From contig NZ_LMMU01000001.1 of NCBI RefSeq assembly GCF_001422375.1, positions 1,672,178 through 1,736,177 of the forward strand: a stretch of DNA of 64,000 nucleotides, in the 5' to 3' direction. Below are positions 7,887-16,835 of this stretch, piece by piece. Source of the stretch: Methylobacterium sp. Leaf99. GTDB taxonomy: Bacteria > Pseudomonadota > Alphaproteobacteria > Rhizobiales > Beijerinckiaceae. How positions within the stretch are numbered: the first letter of the stretch is position 1; each line of letters starts with the position of its first letter. A program made the position numbers and the translations under genes. Under the pieces are notes generated by a model. That model was not told the origin of the DNA and ran no database searches. It saw only the letters and a program-made list of their open reading frames with translations.

Positions 7887-7973
7887 ATTGTGCACAATCG
7901 ACCGTCGCGACGCACAAACTCGGTTGCGCACAATCGATCCATATGGGATAAGACAACCAGATTGCGCACAACT
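7887..7973. promoter_or_regulatory. Operator-like repeats between ohrR and ohr
   Basis: Three related sites lie in the AT-rich divergent gap: ATTGTGCACAAT at 7887-7898 (a perfect palindrome), TTGCGCACAAT at 7924-7934 and ATTGCGCACAACT at 7961-7973. A weaker GACGCACAAACT lies near 7909. OhrR proteins bind palindromes of this AT-flanked GCGC/GTGCAC type between ohr and ohrR. Binding here by OhrR to repress both genes is an inference from position and sequence. Confidence 0.7.
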
Positions 7974-8035
7974 CATCTACCGACGATGGGCCGGCGCTGA
8001 TCCAAACCCCGTCATCCCGCTTCAGGAGACCGATC

Positions 8036-8458
8036 ATGCAGGCACTCTACACCGCCCACGCCCATGCCACCGGCGGCCGTGAAGGCGCCGCGGCCAGCGA
8101 CAACGGCACCGTCGACGTCAAGCTCACCACCCCGAAGGAGCTCGGCGGCAACGGCGCCGCCGGCGCCAACCCCGAGCAGCTCTTCGCCGCCGGCTACGCC
8201 GCCTGCTTCCTCGGCGCCATCAAGTTCGTGGCCGCCCAGGACAAGGTGAAGATCGCCGACGACGCCAAGGTCGAGTCGAGCGTCGGCATCGGCAAGCGCG
8301 ACGACGGCACCGGCTTCGGCCTCGTCGTCACCCTCAAGGCGACCCTGCCGGGCGTCGACCACGCCGTGGCGCAGGACCTCGTGAAGCGCGCCGACGTGGT
8401 GTGCCCGTACTCCCACGCCACCCGCGGCAACATCCAGGTCGACATCTCGGCCGCTTGA
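8036..8458 (+). CDS. ohr: Ohr, organic hydroperoxide resistance protein
   Basis: The protein has 140 residues, the full length for the Ohr/OsmC family. The two catalytic cysteines are in AACFLGAIKF (about residue 60) and ADVVCPYSHATRGN (about 124). Ohr is a thiol peroxidase that reduces organic and lipid hydroperoxides in the cytoplasm, recycled by lipoyl proteins. The start has a CAGGAGACC ribosome-binding site. It is divergent from ohrR, which presumably controls it through the operator sites upstream. A strong hairpin terminator follows. Nothing is missing. Confidence 0.95.
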   Translation: MQALYTAHAHATGGREGAAASDNGTVDVKLTTPKELGGNGAAGANPEQLFAAGYAACFLGAIKFVAAQDKVKIADDAKVESSVGIGKRDDGTGFGLVVTLKATLPGVDHAVAQDLVKRADVVCPYSHATRGNIQVDISAA

Positions 8459-8470
8459 GCCGGAAACAGG

Positions 8471-8507
8471 AAAAGCCCCGCGCGAGACGGTCTCGCGCGG
8501 GGCTTTT
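8471..8507. terminator. Bidirectional intrinsic terminator between ohr and hisS
   Basis: The inverted repeat GCCCCGCGCGAGAC/CTCGCGCGGGGC has AAAA on its left and TTTTT on its right. It therefore works for ohr (rightward) and hisS (leftward, ending at 8546), which converge here. Confidence 0.9.
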
Positions 8508-8545
8508 TCATGGACTCGACAAGCCCGTGGGCCGGGCGCGTCCGA

Positions 8546-10069
8546 TTAAAAGTGCCGCGCCAGCACCTCGCGCACCCGCGCCACCATGTCGGCCTCCGGC
8601 ACGGAGAACTGGGCCGGGCGGGCGGCCTTCCACTCGGCGTTGCTCGCAATCCCCTCGGCGGCCTTGGCGCCCTCGATGAGGTCCTTGATCTGGACCTCGC
8701 CGGCCTCGCGCTCGTTCGAGCCCTGGATGATGGCGCAGGGGGCGCCGCGCCGGTCGGCGTACTTCATCTGCGCCTTCATGCCCGAGCCGCCGAGATAGAG
8801 CTCGGCCCGAATGTTTTCGGAGCGCAACAGGGCGACCAGCCGCTGGTAGTCGGCGATGTTTTCACGGTCGAGGACGAGGATCACCACGGGACCGGGCTTC
8901 TTCTTGCCCTCGAGCAGCGGGCTCCCGATGAGCTGCAGGGCCGAGAACAGGCGCGAGACGCCGATGGAGAAACCCGTGGCCGGCACCGGCTCACTCCGAA
9001 AACGCCCGACGAGGCCGTCGTAGCGCCCGCCGCCCGCCACCGAGCCGAAGCGCACCACCTGTCCGTCCTCGTTGGTGACGGGGAAGGTCAGCTCCGCCTC
9101 GTAGACCGGGCCGGTGTAGTATTCGAGGCCGCGCACCACGCTCGGGTCGGCGCGGATGCGGTCGAAGCCGTAGCCGGCCGCCGCGCAGAGGCGCATCATC
9201 GCGTGGAGCTCGGCGATGCCCTCGCGGCCGATGGCGGAATCGCCCACCACGTCGGTCCAGGCGCCGAAGAACTGCTCCCAGAACGCCATCCGGTCGGCGC
9301 CCTCCACGGGGGCGGACTGGAACGAGACGTAGGCGAGGATGCGCTCCACCGCCGCCGCGTCGAGGCCCGCGCCCTTGGTGAAGTCGCCGCTCTCGTCCTT
9401 GCGCCCCGCACCGAGAAGGTCGCGCACGCCGTCGGCGCCGAGGCGGTCGAGCTTGTCGATGGCCCGCAGCACCGTCAGGCGCTGCCCGGCCTTGTCGGCC
9501 CCCGCGAGGCCGATGGCCTCCATGACGCCGTCGAGGACCTTGCGGTTGTTGACCTTGACGACGAACTGACCCGTGAGCCCGAGCTTCTCCAGGGTGTCGG
9601 CCATGAGCATGCAGATCTCGGCATCCGCCGCCACGGAGCCGGCCCCGACGATGTCGGCGTCGAACTGCATGAACTGGCGGAAGCGCCCCGGACCCGGCTT
9701 CTCGTTGCGAAAAACGTAGCCGGCGCGAAAGCTGCGGTAGGGTTTGGGGATGGCGTCGAAGTGCTCGGCCACGTGGCGGGCCAGGGGCGCCGTCAGGTCG
9801 TAGCGCAGGGACAGCCAGGATTCGTCGTCGTCCTGGAACGAGAACACGCCCTCGTTGGGCCGGTCGAGGTCGGGCAGGAACTTGCCGAGGGCCTCGGTGT
9901 ACTCGACGAACGGGGTCTCCAGGGCCTCGAAGCCGTAGAGCTCGAAGCTCTGGCGGATCGTCTCCAGCATCCGGTGCTGGGCGGCGATCTCGTCCTCGCG
10001 CCGGTCGACGAACCCGCGCGGCAGGCGCGGTTTCAGGGTATCGGCCTTGTGGGAATCGGCCTTGGCCAT
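8546..10069 (-). CDS. hisS: Histidyl-tRNA synthetase
   Basis: The protein has 507 residues from the ATG at 10069. The track-length frame upstream has no supporting start. Class II synthetase motifs are visible: motif 2 with [17 protein letters not shown] near residue 130, the histidine loop [12 protein letters not shown], and [14 protein letters not shown]-terminal anticodon-binding domain ([22 protein letters not shown]) completes it. It charges tRNA-His in the cytoplasm. The length and the segment between motif 2 and the histidine loop resemble the longer alphaproteobacterial HisRS group, which is also known for unusual tRNA-His recognition. The gene stands alone between two terminators. 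Confidence 0.96.
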   Translation of the reverse strand: MAKADSHKADTLKPRLPRGFVDRREDEIAAQHRMLETIRQSFELYGFEALETPFVEYTEALGKFLPDLDRPNEGVFSFQDDDESWLSLRYDLTAPLARHVAEHFDAIPKPYRSFRAGYVFRNEKPGPGRFRQFMQFDADIVGAGSVAADAEICMLMADTLEKLGLTGQFVVKVNNRKVLDGVMEAIGLAGADKAGQRLTVLRAIDKLDRLGADGVRDLLGAGRKDESGDFTKGAGLDAAAVERILAYVSFQSAPVEGADRMAFWEQFFGAWTDVVGDSAIGREGIAELHAMMRLCAAAGYGFDRIRADPSVVRGLEYYTGPVYEAELTFPVTNEDGQVVRFGSVAGGGRYDGLVGRFRSEPVPATGFSIGVSRLFSALQLIGSPLLEGKKKPGPVVILVLDRENIADYQRLVALLRSENIRAELYLGGSGMKAQMKYADRRGAPCAIIQGSNEREAGEVQIKDLIEGAKAAEGIASNAEWKAARPAQFSVPEADMVARVREVLARHF

Positions 10070-10201
10070 GGTGATGTCGCTCTGCGGAGGGATCTGGGGG
10101 GTTGCGCCGGCTCTATCCCGCGCACGCGGGAGCGGCAAGCGTGGGAGAGAGGAGGGATTGGAAGGCCGAGACGCGTTTTGCCCGACGGATCACCCCCGTC
10201 A

Positions 10202-10588
10202 TCACCCGATCTTTCGCCCGTCCTTCCGTTGCTCCCTCTCGGGGGTCGGTGCTCCCATCCGCTCGATCCCCTGCGCGAGGGCAGCGTTCATTCGGGTTTG
10301 CCAACCTGGCCCGCCGGCCTTGTAGGCATCGAGGATCGTCGGATCGACCCGCAAGGTCACCTGTATGCGTTTGGCGGCCGACCTTGGGCGTCCGCGTCGG
10401 GCGAGGGCCGCGAACAGGGCGGGCGGCAGCACCTCGCGCGCCGGCCGCATCCGGCCAAGCTCATCGGGGGTCAGTTCCCGGGCGTCGGGATCGACGGCCA
10501 TCCGGTGCTGAAGCGCCGTTTCCTCGGCTTCGCTGAGAAGGGGCATGCGGTCAGGCTTGAGGCGATCAGGCTTGGGACTGCTTGGCAT
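10202..10588 (-). CDS. brnA: BrnA-type antitoxin
   Basis: The protein has 128 residues from the ATG at 10588. The C-terminal half contains RGRPRSAAKRIQVTLRVDP followed by GPGWQTRMNAALAQGI, the BrnA signature of a ribbon-helix-helix DNA-binding segment. BrnA binds and neutralises the BrnT RNase and represses the operon. The N-terminal half (about 65 residues) is Pro/Asp-rich and should hold the toxin-binding part. The start lies 23 bases inside the end of the upstream BrnT gene, so translation is coupled. This antitoxin-second order is that of the known brnTA operons. Confidence 0.85.
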   Translation of the reverse strand: MPSSPKPDRLKPDRMPLLSEAEETALQHRMAVDPDARELTPDELGRMRPAREVLPPALFAALARRGRPRSAAKRIQVTLRVDPTILDAYKAGGPGWQTRMNAALAQGIERMGAPTPEREQRKDGRKIG

Positions 10589-10859
10589 AGGCCTTCCTTT
10601 CGCGGTTGCTCGCCGTGCGAAGGCTGACGATCGAGATCGCCTCACGGCCGAGGAGCGAGAACGTCAGCGCGACGAGGCTCCCGTCGAGAAAGCCGATCGC
10701 CATGGATCGTACGCCCCCACGCGCGCTGGCATAGGTCGAGACGACCAGGGCCGTCTTCCACACGAACCGGTCCCGCGCGTCGGCGAAGTCGAGGCCATGC
10801 CCGATCGGGGGCGCCTGTCGGTTCTTCTCGCGCTTCGGCTCATCCCGAACCACCAGCAT
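10566..10859 (-). CDS. brnT: BrnT-type ribonuclease toxin
   Basis: The protein has 97 residues. It begins MLVVRDEPKREKNRQ, matching the DE..KR..N start of BrnT. GHGLDFADA and the terminal ISIVSLRTASNRERKAYA are typical of the family. BrnT folds like RelE and stops translation by cutting RNA under stress. The segment between the start and GHGLDFADA differs somewhat from the usual N..KHG pattern (NRQAPPIGHG), so activity is not certain. It forms an overlapping pair with brnA. The locus stands alone between hisS and a DUF3429 gene, as many chromosomal toxin-antitoxin loci do. Confidence 0.82.
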   Translation of the reverse strand: MLVVRDEPKREKNRQAPPIGHGLDFADARDRFVWKTALVVSTYASARGGVRSMAIGFLDGSLVALTFSLLGREAISIVSLRTASNRERKAYAKQSQA

Positions 10860-11002
10860 CCCTTATCGGTACATACCGAAATTCGGAGGCGCGAGGAACA
10901 TAGACAAGGAACAAGCGCGAGGGACGCGCGGAAGTGAGCGAAAGGGCCGGGACGAATGAGATACGGCGTGGGATGGGCGCGCGGGCGGGAACCGCAAGCG
11001 CG

Positions 11003-11572
11003 TCAGAGTGTGAGGGCGAGGAGCGCGCAGAGGCTCACGATCGCGATGGGGATCTGGAGCGGGCGCAGGCGCGCGAAGAACAGGGGTGCCTCGCCCCGGC
11101 GCGCCGCGATGGGATCGAGCACGGCGATGCCGGTGAATCCGACGATGAGCAGGACCAGGGCGGGGCCGGGCGCGCCTCCGGCCGTCAGGACGAGGGCGGA
11201 GAAGCCGAGGAGGAACAGGCCCAGCATCGTGGCGATCTGGACCCAGGTCGGGCCGCCCTCCGTGCGGAAGCTGAGGCCGCGCCGGACGCCCGAGAGGAAC
11301 AGCAGGATCGCGCAGCCCCACAGGGTGGTCAGGGACAGCATCACCCCGCCCCAAGTCTCACCCCGAGTTCCACCCCAAGTCCCATCCCAAGCCCCACCTC
11401 GAGTCCCGCCCAGCCACCACGCCGCCGCGGCCCCCGCCGCGAAGGGCAGCATCGGTCCGTAGCCGAAGACCACGCTGAGCCACGGTACGGCGCCGGGCTC
11501 GGTGACGGTCAGCATCCGGTTGTGCTGGTCCGTCATCGTGTCCCGGTCCGTCATCGTATCCCGGTCCGTCAT
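11003..11572 (-). CDS. DUF3429 inner-membrane protein
   Basis: The protein has 189 residues from the ATG at 11572, chosen for the GAGGGG site just upstream. ATG codons repeat every six residues here because of an 18-base tandem repeat (MTDRDT). Four or five membrane segments are visible: VVFGYGPMLPFAAGAAAAWW, VMLSLTTLWGCAILLFLSG, TMLGLFLLGFSALVL, ALVLLIVGFTGIAVL and IPIAIVSLCALLALTL. The pattern fits the uncharacterised DUF3429 family, so no function is assigned. Between the first two helices a tetrapeptide repeat (GTRG, GAWD, GTWG, GTRG, ETWG) is encoded by 12-base units. Confidence 0.7.
   Translation of the reverse strand: MTDRDTMTDRDTMTDQHNRMLTVTEPGAVPWLSVVFGYGPMLPFAAGAAAAWWLGGTRGGAWDGTWGGTRGETWGGVMLSLTTLWGCAILLFLSGVRRGLSFRTEGGPTWVQIATMLGLFLLGFSALVLTAGGAPGPALVLLIVGFTGIAVLDPIAARRGEAPLFFARLRPLQIPIAIVSLCALLALTL
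11347..11406. repeat. Five 12-base tandem units inside the DUF3429 gene
   Basis: The imperfect units are CGCCCCAAGTCT, CACCCCGAGTTC, CACCCCAAGTCC, CATCCCAAGCCC and CACCTCGAGTCC. They keep the reading frame and encode a Gly/Trp/Thr tetrapeptide repeat in a loop between membrane helices. The variation among units shows the array is not brand new. Confidence 0.8.
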
Positions 11573-11659
11573 CGGCCCCTCGCGGTCCAAAGGCGGGTAA
11601 CCGGCCGCGCGGGGGGCTGTTCCGCCCGTCGCCCGGCGCGGGGGCCGCGGGGCGATCGG

Positions 11660-12892
11660 TCAGGCGCCGTCCGGGGCGGGGCTCCCGCCGCGCGGCGACT
11701 CCGTCGTGGTGTCGAGCCACAAAACGAGGGCCAGGGCCGCGACGGCGGGCGCCCCGAGGGCGAGGAAGGCCCCCGTCCAGCCGAGCCAGGCCTGGGCGAG
11801 GCCGCCGTACCAGGCCGAGAGGGCGCCGCCGATGCCCTGGACGGCGTTGAGGCTGCCCAGCGCCGTCTGGGTCCGGCCGGAGCCCCAGGTGAGGTCGGCC
11901 ACCACCACCGGCACGGCGACGCCGATGATGCCCGAGGCGACGCCGTCGAGGATCTCGGCGGTGACGAGCCAGACGGGATCGTCGACGAAGGCCGAGATCG
12001 CCGCCCGCACGGGCAGGACGGCGCAGGCCGCCACGAGGAGCTGGCGCCGCCCGCGCCGGTCGGCGAGGGAACCGGCGAACAGGGCCACGGGGATCATCAC
12101 GAGCTGGGCGACCATGACGTAGCGCGCCACCCAGGACTGGGCATCGGCGGCCGTGGCCACGAGCTTCTGGCCGAGCAGGCTCAGCATGCCGCCGCTGCCG
12201 AGGTTGAACAGGGCCAGGGCCAGGGCGAGGACGAGGAGTTTTCGATTGCCGAAGATCTGGCGCAGGGGCGAGCGCGCGGGGGCGTCGTCCGCGTCCTCCG
12301 TCCAGCCCGCGGCGCGGCGGGCGTTGAAGGCGCCGGCCGGCGTCGTCGCCGTGGCGAGGATGGCGAGGGCGGCCATGGCGCCGAGCACCCAGAAGGCGAT
12401 GGCCGGGCCGGTGGTGCGGGTGCCGAGGCCGATGATCGCCGCCGCCGCGAGGATGCCGACATGATTGAAGGCCTGGTTGCGGCCCTGCTGGCGCGGGAAC
12501 GCGTCCTTGCCGACCATGCCGAGGGTGAGGGCCGTCACGGCGGGCAGGAGCAGGGTGCCGCCGGCGGCGGCCAGCATCTGGGCGCTCAGCACCGTGGCGA
12601 AGGCCCGGGCCGGCAGCAGCAGCAGGGTGCCGGCCAGGATCGCCGCGCAGGCGAGGCCGATGAGGAGGCGCGGCCGGCCGAGGCGATCGACCAGGGCGCC
12701 GAAGGGGCCGCTCAGGAGGAGCGCGCCGATGCCCACCACCGTGGTGACGAGGCCGACCCGGGCGGGGGTCCAGCCGTCGATGCCGGCGAGCCAGGTGCCG
12801 AGGAACGGCCCGAGGCCGCCCTGGATGTCGCCGGTGAAGACGTTGATCAGCGCGAGGTGGCTGGTCGGGGCCATCCGGTCCGTGTCCGTCAT
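11660..12892 (-). CDS. Major facilitator superfamily transporter
   Basis: The protein has 410 residues, the usual MFS length, with about twelve hydrophobic segments. The loop after helix 2 has GALVDRLGRPRLLIG, and the equivalent in the second half is GSLADRRGRRQLLVA, the duplicated MFS signature. A central charged cytoplasmic loop (TEDADDAPARSPLRQIFG) divides the halves. The pattern resembles drug/metabolite efflux proteins, but the substrate cannot be deduced. It is next to the DUF3429 gene on the same strand with an 87-base gap, so co-transcription is possible. Acts in the inner membrane. Confidence 0.85.
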   Translation of the reverse strand: MTDTDRMAPTSHLALINVFTGDIQGGLGPFLGTWLAGIDGWTPARVGLVTTVVGIGALLLSGPFGALVDRLGRPRLLIGLACAAILAGTLLLLPARAFATVLSAQMLAAAGGTLLLPAVTALTLGMVGKDAFPRQQGRNQAFNHVGILAAAAIIGLGTRTTGPAIAFWVLGAMAALAILATATTPAGAFNARRAAGWTEDADDAPARSPLRQIFGNRKLLVLALALALFNLGSGGMLSLLGQKLVATAADAQSWVARYVMVAQLVMIPVALFAGSLADRRGRRQLLVAACAVLPVRAAISAFVDDPVWLVTAEILDGVASGIIGVAVPVVVADLTWGSGRTQTALGSLNAVQGIGGALSAWYGGLAQAWLGWTGAFLALGAPAVAALALVLWLDTTTESPRGGSPAPDGA

Positions 12893-12973
12893 CCACGACC
12901 GCCGCCGGCAACGAAACGGCGCGGGCTTCGGCGGAAGGCGTCAATAAGAAGAGGTCGACAAAGAGGGGTCGAC

Positions 12974-13001
12974 AAAAAAGCCCCGGCCGTGGGGCCGGGG
13001 C
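12974..13001 (-). terminator. Intrinsic terminator of secB
   Basis: The hairpin GCCCCGGCC-loop-GGGCCGGGGC at 12980-13001 is followed, on the minus strand, by a run of T. It lies 37 bases past the secB stop. Confidence 0.85.
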
Positions 13002-13037
13002 GGCATACGCCCGCGCGGGCGCGCGGTGTCGACGGGC

Positions 13038-13550
13038 TCAGGAGGACAGCGGGCCGCTCTCAGGTCCCTGCGCCTGCGCTTCCAGCGCCTTCTGGCGGTA
13101 GAGGCCGACGAAATCGATGGGGTCGATGTAGAGGGGCGGGAAGCCGCCGTTGCGCACGGCCTCGGCGACGATCTGGCGCGCGAACGGGAACAGCAGGCGC
13201 GGGCACTCGATCATCACGGCCGGATGGAGCTGGTCCTGCGGGATGTTGCGCATGCGGAAGATGCCCGCATAGGTCAGCTCGAAGGCGAACAGCACCTCCG
13301 TCGCGGTCTTGGCGTCGCCCTCCAGGGTCAGCTCGACCTCGAAATCCTCCTCGGCGAGCTGCTTGGCGTTGACGTTGACCTGGATGTTGATCTGCGGCGC
13401 GGCGTCCTGGGGCTGGAGCGAGCGCGGGGCGTTCGGATTCTCGAAGGAGAGATCCTTGGCGTATTGTCCCAGGGCGTTGATGCCCGGAAGCTGGTCCTCG
13501 GTCTGCGCCGTGGCGCCACCGTTCCCGTTCGGTGCCGATGTGTCGGCCAT
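13038..13550 (-). CDS. secB: SecB protein-export chaperone
   Basis: The protein has 170 residues, normal for alphaproteobacterial Sec[36 protein letters not shown] and [26 protein letters not shown] are family hallmarks. The last is the SecA-contact region. SecB holds precursor proteins unfolded in the cytoplasm and delivers them to SecA. The N-terminus (1-20) is a variable polar stretch. It is divergent from the Tim44-like gene, an arrangement common in Hyphomicrobiales, and ends in its own terminator. Confidence 0.95.
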   Translation of the reverse strand: MADTSAPNGNGGATAQTEDQLPGINALGQYAKDLSFENPNAPRSLQPQDAAPQINIQVNVNAKQLAEEDFEVELTLEGDAKTATEVLFAFELTYAGIFRMRNIPQDQLHPAVMIECPRLLFPFARQIVAEAVRNGGFPPLYIDPIDFVGLYRQKALEAQAQGPESGPLSS

Positions 13551-14026
13551 GGCGTTTCGTCCTTCTCAAGGTCCCCGGGGGGCACGATACCCTTGGGGGA
13601 CGCGATTCCTGGGGGCACGCGCGGGCCGACGACCGAGCCAGTTCTTGTGCGCTTGCGACGGTTGCGACCACCCATCCGGTGCGAGAGCGCGCTATCATGC
13701 CAGCCGGGTGCGAACAAGGCGCGGGCTCGCGACGCCTGGAACTGGGCTCGCGACGCCTGGAACCGGGCCGGCGGCGTACCATATCTCAACATCGCACCGG
13801 GCCGTCGTGGCGGGCGCAGGCGGTGAGCGGGTTCGAACGACCTGGCTCGCTCCCGGCGCGGCGCTCCGCTAAGAGGGCTTACAACACTTCTGCCCCGGGC
13901 TCGTTATCGCCCAGGGCATGACGGCGCGGCGGGCGTTTTGCGAGCAACGCGCGGCGCGCATCAGGCGGGGTTTCCGGAGCCCCTCGAAATGAAGTCGTCG
14001 TGCGACGGCCACGATCAGGATCGGTG
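13551..14026. other. Divergent intergenic region secB/Tim44-like
   Basis: These 476 bases have no gene and should hold both promoters. They include two perfect-but-one tandem copies of a 21-base unit (GGGCTCGCGACGCCTGGAAC plus one base) at 13723-13743 and 13744-13764. No other structure was recognised. Confidence 0.55.
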
Positions 14027-14752
14027 ATGCAGGACTCCTTCGACGTGACGACCTTGATCTTCCTCGCCCTGGCGGTGTTCGTGATCTGGCGGCTGCGCTC
14101 GGTGCTCGGCCAGAAGACCGGCGCGGAGCGCTCGCCGTTCAAGCCCGTGGACCGCAGCCGCACGGAGCCGCCGGCCACCCGGACGGAGGGCGACAACGTG
14201 GTGCGCCTGCCCGGCGCCGACCGCGCCCCGGCCGATCGGACGCAGGCGGCCCCCAAGGCGGAGGTCCGCGACTGGCGCGGCATCGCCGAGCCCGGCTCGG
14301 CCATCGCCAACGGCCTCGAGGCGGTGGTGCAGGTGGAGCCCGGCTTCGATCCGCGCGGCTTCGTCGAGGGCGCCAAGTCGGCCTACGAGGCCATCGTCAT
14401 CGCCTTCGCCAAGGGCGACCGCAAGACCCTGCGCAGCCTGCTGTCGCGGGAGGTCTGCGAGGGCTTCGAGCGCGAGATCGACGCCCGCGAGGGCCGCAAG
14501 GAGGTGGTGGAGACCACCTTCGTCTCCCTCGACAAGGCCGAGATCGTCGCCGTCGACGTGAAGAACCGCGTGGCCCAGGTGACGGTGCATTTCCTGTCGC
14601 ACCTCATCACCGCCACCCGCAACGCCCAGGGCCAGGTCATCGACGGCAGCGCCGAGACCGTGGTCGAGGTGCCCGACGTCTGGACCTTCGCCCGGACGCT
14701 GGGCACCCGCGACCCGAACTGGCAGCTCGTCGCCACCGAAGCCGGCGCCTGA
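14027..14752 (+). CDS. Tim44-like domain protein
   Basis: The protein has 241 residues from the ATG at 14027. A single N-terminal membrane helix (TLIFLALAVFVIWRLRSVLG) anchors it, with a proline/arginine-rich linker to about residue 85. The C-terminal domain from FDPRGFVEGAKSAYEAIVIAFAKGD matches the Tim44/Tim44-like (NTF2-fold) family. Bacterial members in alphaproteobacteria sit in the inner membrane facing the cytoplasm or periplasm and are linked to membrane protein quality; the exact role is not settled. It forms a run with mltA (14-base gap) and smr, as in many Hyphomicrobiales, suggesting an operon. Confidence 0.85.
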   Translation: MQDSFDVTTLIFLALAVFVIWRLRSVLGQKTGAERSPFKPVDRSRTEPPATRTEGDNVVRLPGADRAPADRTQAAPKAEVRDWRGIAEPGSAIANGLEAVVQVEPGFDPRGFVEGAKSAYEAIVIAFAKGDRKTLRSLLSREVCEGFEREIDAREGRKEVVETTFVSLDKAEIVAVDVKNRVAQVTVHFLSHLITATRNAQGQVIDGSAETVVEVPDVWTFARTLGTRDPNWQLVATEAGA

Positions 14753-14766
14753 TCCGCTCAGGTTTC

Positions 14767-15957
14767 GTGCGACCTCCCGTGATCGGGGCGGCCGTCGCCG
14801 CCCTCGCCTTCTGTGCCCTTCCCGGCTCGGCCGCCCCCGCGGCCGAGCCGTCGCGCTTGGCTGGGGCGGCTTCGGGTGAGGCGACCCTGGAGGCCGTCGA
14901 TCTCGCGGGGCTGCCGGGCTTTCCCGGCCCCGATCCGGCCGTCGCCCTCGACGCGTTCCGCCGCACCTGCGCGGCCCCGCCCGTGGCCATGGCGCCGGCG
15001 GTGACCGGCTCCGCCGCCGACCTCGCCGCGGCGTGCGCGGGGGCCGCTGCCGTGCCGGCGGACGGCGCGGCGGCATTCTTCGCCACGGCGTTCACCGCCC
15101 ACCGGATCGTCCGCCCGGCGGCGGACGGCGTGCCCGAGCGGCGTACCGGCTTCCTCACCGGCTACTTCGAGCCCGAACTCGCGGGCTCGCCCGGCCCGGC
15201 GCCGGGCTTTGCCGCCCCCGTCCTCGCCCGGCCCGGCGACCTCGTGAGCCTGGAGCCCGGCGAGACCCGGCCCGGCCTCGACCCGGTGCTCCGCGCCGGG
15301 CGCCGGACCGAGACGGGCCTCGTGCCCTATCCCGACCGCGCCGCCATCGAGGACGGGGCCCTGGGCGATGCGGCGGTCCCGCTGCTGTGGCTGCACCCCG
15401 TCGACCTGTTCGTGCTGCAGGTCCAGGGCTCCGGACGGGTGCGCCTGACGGACGGGCGCGTGGTGCGGGTGCTCTACGACGGGCGCAACGGCCGGCCCTA
15501 CACCGCCATCGGCAAGCTCATCGTCGGGGAAGGCCACCTGCCCCTCGACGGCCTCACCCTGGCGCGCTGGACCGGGTGGCTGCGCGACAATCCCGAGACG
15601 GCCCGCCGGCTCATGCGCCGCAACCAATCGTACATCTTCTTCAAGCTCGCCCCCATCGACGATCCGACCTTGGGACCACCCGGAGCCGCCGGCGTTCCCC
15701 TGAGCCCCGGTCACAGCCTCGCCGTCGACGCCACCCTGTGGCGCTACGGCCTGCCGTTCTGGCTCGAAGCCTCGGACGATCCCGCCACGGGCCGCCTCGC
15801 CGTCGCGGCCGATACCGGCTCGGCCATCGTCGGTCCCGTCCGGGGCGACCTCTACCTCGGCACCGGCGAGGCGGCGGGCGTCACCGCCGGCAACCTGCGA
15901 GCGCAAACCGGGTTCGTCGTTCTGCTTCCGCGTTCCAGCGCGCCGACAGCACCATGA
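14767..15957 (+). CDS. mltA: MltA, membrane-bound lytic murein transglycosylase A
   Basis: The protein has 396 residues from a GTG at 14767. A signal peptide (about 1-27) lacks a lipobox cysteine directly at the cleavage site, unlike E. coli MltA, so it may be periplasmic or attached otherwise. The MltA domain is seen in GFLTGYFEPELAGS, DPVDLFVLQVQGSGRV-type sequence (HPVDLFVLQVQGSG) and NQSYIFFKL. The C-terminal 3D domain has the aspartates in AVDATLWRYGLPFW and AADTGSAIVGPVRGDLYLG. It cleaves peptidoglycan glycan strands to 1,6-anhydro ends. The stop overlaps the smr start (ATGA). Confidence 0.93.
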   Translation: MRPPVIGAAVAALAFCALPGSAAPAAEPSRLAGAASGEATLEAVDLAGLPGFPGPDPAVALDAFRRTCAAPPVAMAPAVTGSAADLAAACAGAAAVPADGAAAFFATAFTAHRIVRPAADGVPERRTGFLTGYFEPELAGSPGPAPGFAAPVLARPGDLVSLEPGETRPGLDPVLRAGRRTETGLVPYPDRAAIEDGALGDAAVPLLWLHPVDLFVLQVQGSGRVRLTDGRVVRVLYDGRNGRPYTAIGKLIVGEGHLPLDGLTLARWTGWLRDNPETARRLMRRNQSYIFFKLAPIDDPTLGPPGAAGVPLSPGHSLAVDATLWRYGLPFWLEASDDPATGRLAVAADTGSAIVGPVRGDLYLGTGEAAGVTAGNLRAQTGFVVLLPRSSAPTAP

Positions 15958-16607
15958 GGCCCCCCCGCCGGCCGCGCGGCCTCTCGGGCGAGGATGCCTA
16001 CCTGTGGGGCGAGATCGCCCGGCTGATCACGCCCCTGCGGGCGAGGGCGAGGCCCGCCAAGGCGAAGCCGGCGGAGGCGCCCGTCGGGACACCGCCCAAA
16101 ATCGTTGCCAAGATTGTTGCGAAGCCGGCTCACAAAGCCGTTGCGGCGGTTCCTGCCAAGCCGCCCGTCAAGCCGCCGGCCAAGCGCGTCACCCTGAAGC
16201 CCAGCCCGCCGCCGGCGCCCCCGGCCCCGGTGCTCGCCCCCCCTCCCCTGGCGCCGGGCCTGGAGCGGCGCGTCCGCCTCGCCTTCCGCCGGGGGGCGCT
16301 GCAGGTCGATGCCCGCATCGATCTGCACGGGATGTACCAGGCCGAGGCCCACGGCGCCCTGACCGGGTTCCTCATGCGGGCGCGGGCGGCGGGGCACACC
16401 CACGTCCTCGTGGTCACGGGCAAGGGCGGGCTCAGCCGGGGCGGGTCGGAGTACGACGACGCGTTCTCCGAGCGCGGCGTCCTGCGCCGGAGCGTGCCGC
16501 ACTGGCTGCGGGCCCCGGAACTGCGCGGCTTCGTGGTCGGCTTCGAGGAAGCGGCCCGCCACCATGGCGGGGCCGGCGCCCTCTACGTCCGCCTGCGCCG
16601 GCGCTGA
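15954..16607 (+). CDS. Smr-domain protein
   Basis: The protein has 217 residues, starting in the ATGA overlap with mltA. The N-terminal half is a basic Ala/Lys/Pro-rich linker with VAKIVAKPAHK-type repeats. The C-terminal Smr domain shows ARIDLHGMYQAEA, HVLVVTGKGG and GVLRRSVPHWLRAPELRGFV. Smr domains bind or nick nucleic acids (the MutS2 C-terminus is an example), and stand-alone forms like this lack a known specific role. The LHG and TGKG motifs are intact. Third gene of the Tim44-mltA-smr run. Confidence 0.88.
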   Translation: MRPPRRPRGLSGEDAYLWGEIARLITPLRARARPAKAKPAEAPVGTPPKIVAKIVAKPAHKAVAAVPAKPPVKPPAKRVTLKPSPPPAPPAPVLAPPPLAPGLERRVRLAFRRGALQVDARIDLHGMYQAEAHGALTGFLMRARAAGHTHVLVVTGKGGLSRGGSEYDDAFSERGVLRRSVPHWLRAPELRGFVVGFEEAARHHGGAGALYVRLRRR

Positions 16608-16835
16608 ATCGAGACGCGCGCAAGGCCGGGACTTGAGCAAACGCAAGAAACGCGATAACGGTGAACTCCCTCCTCGTTACGCCGTGCTGCATCCCGTGAG
16701 CCCCCGGGGCTCCCCCAAGACGATGCGCGGAGCCATCTCCCCGATGGCCCGACCACAGGCGCTCTCAACGGCGCCCGGCGAATTCACTCCCGACATTGTC
16801 GCCCGTTGTCCGTCCTTCCGCGGTTTTGAACGCCC

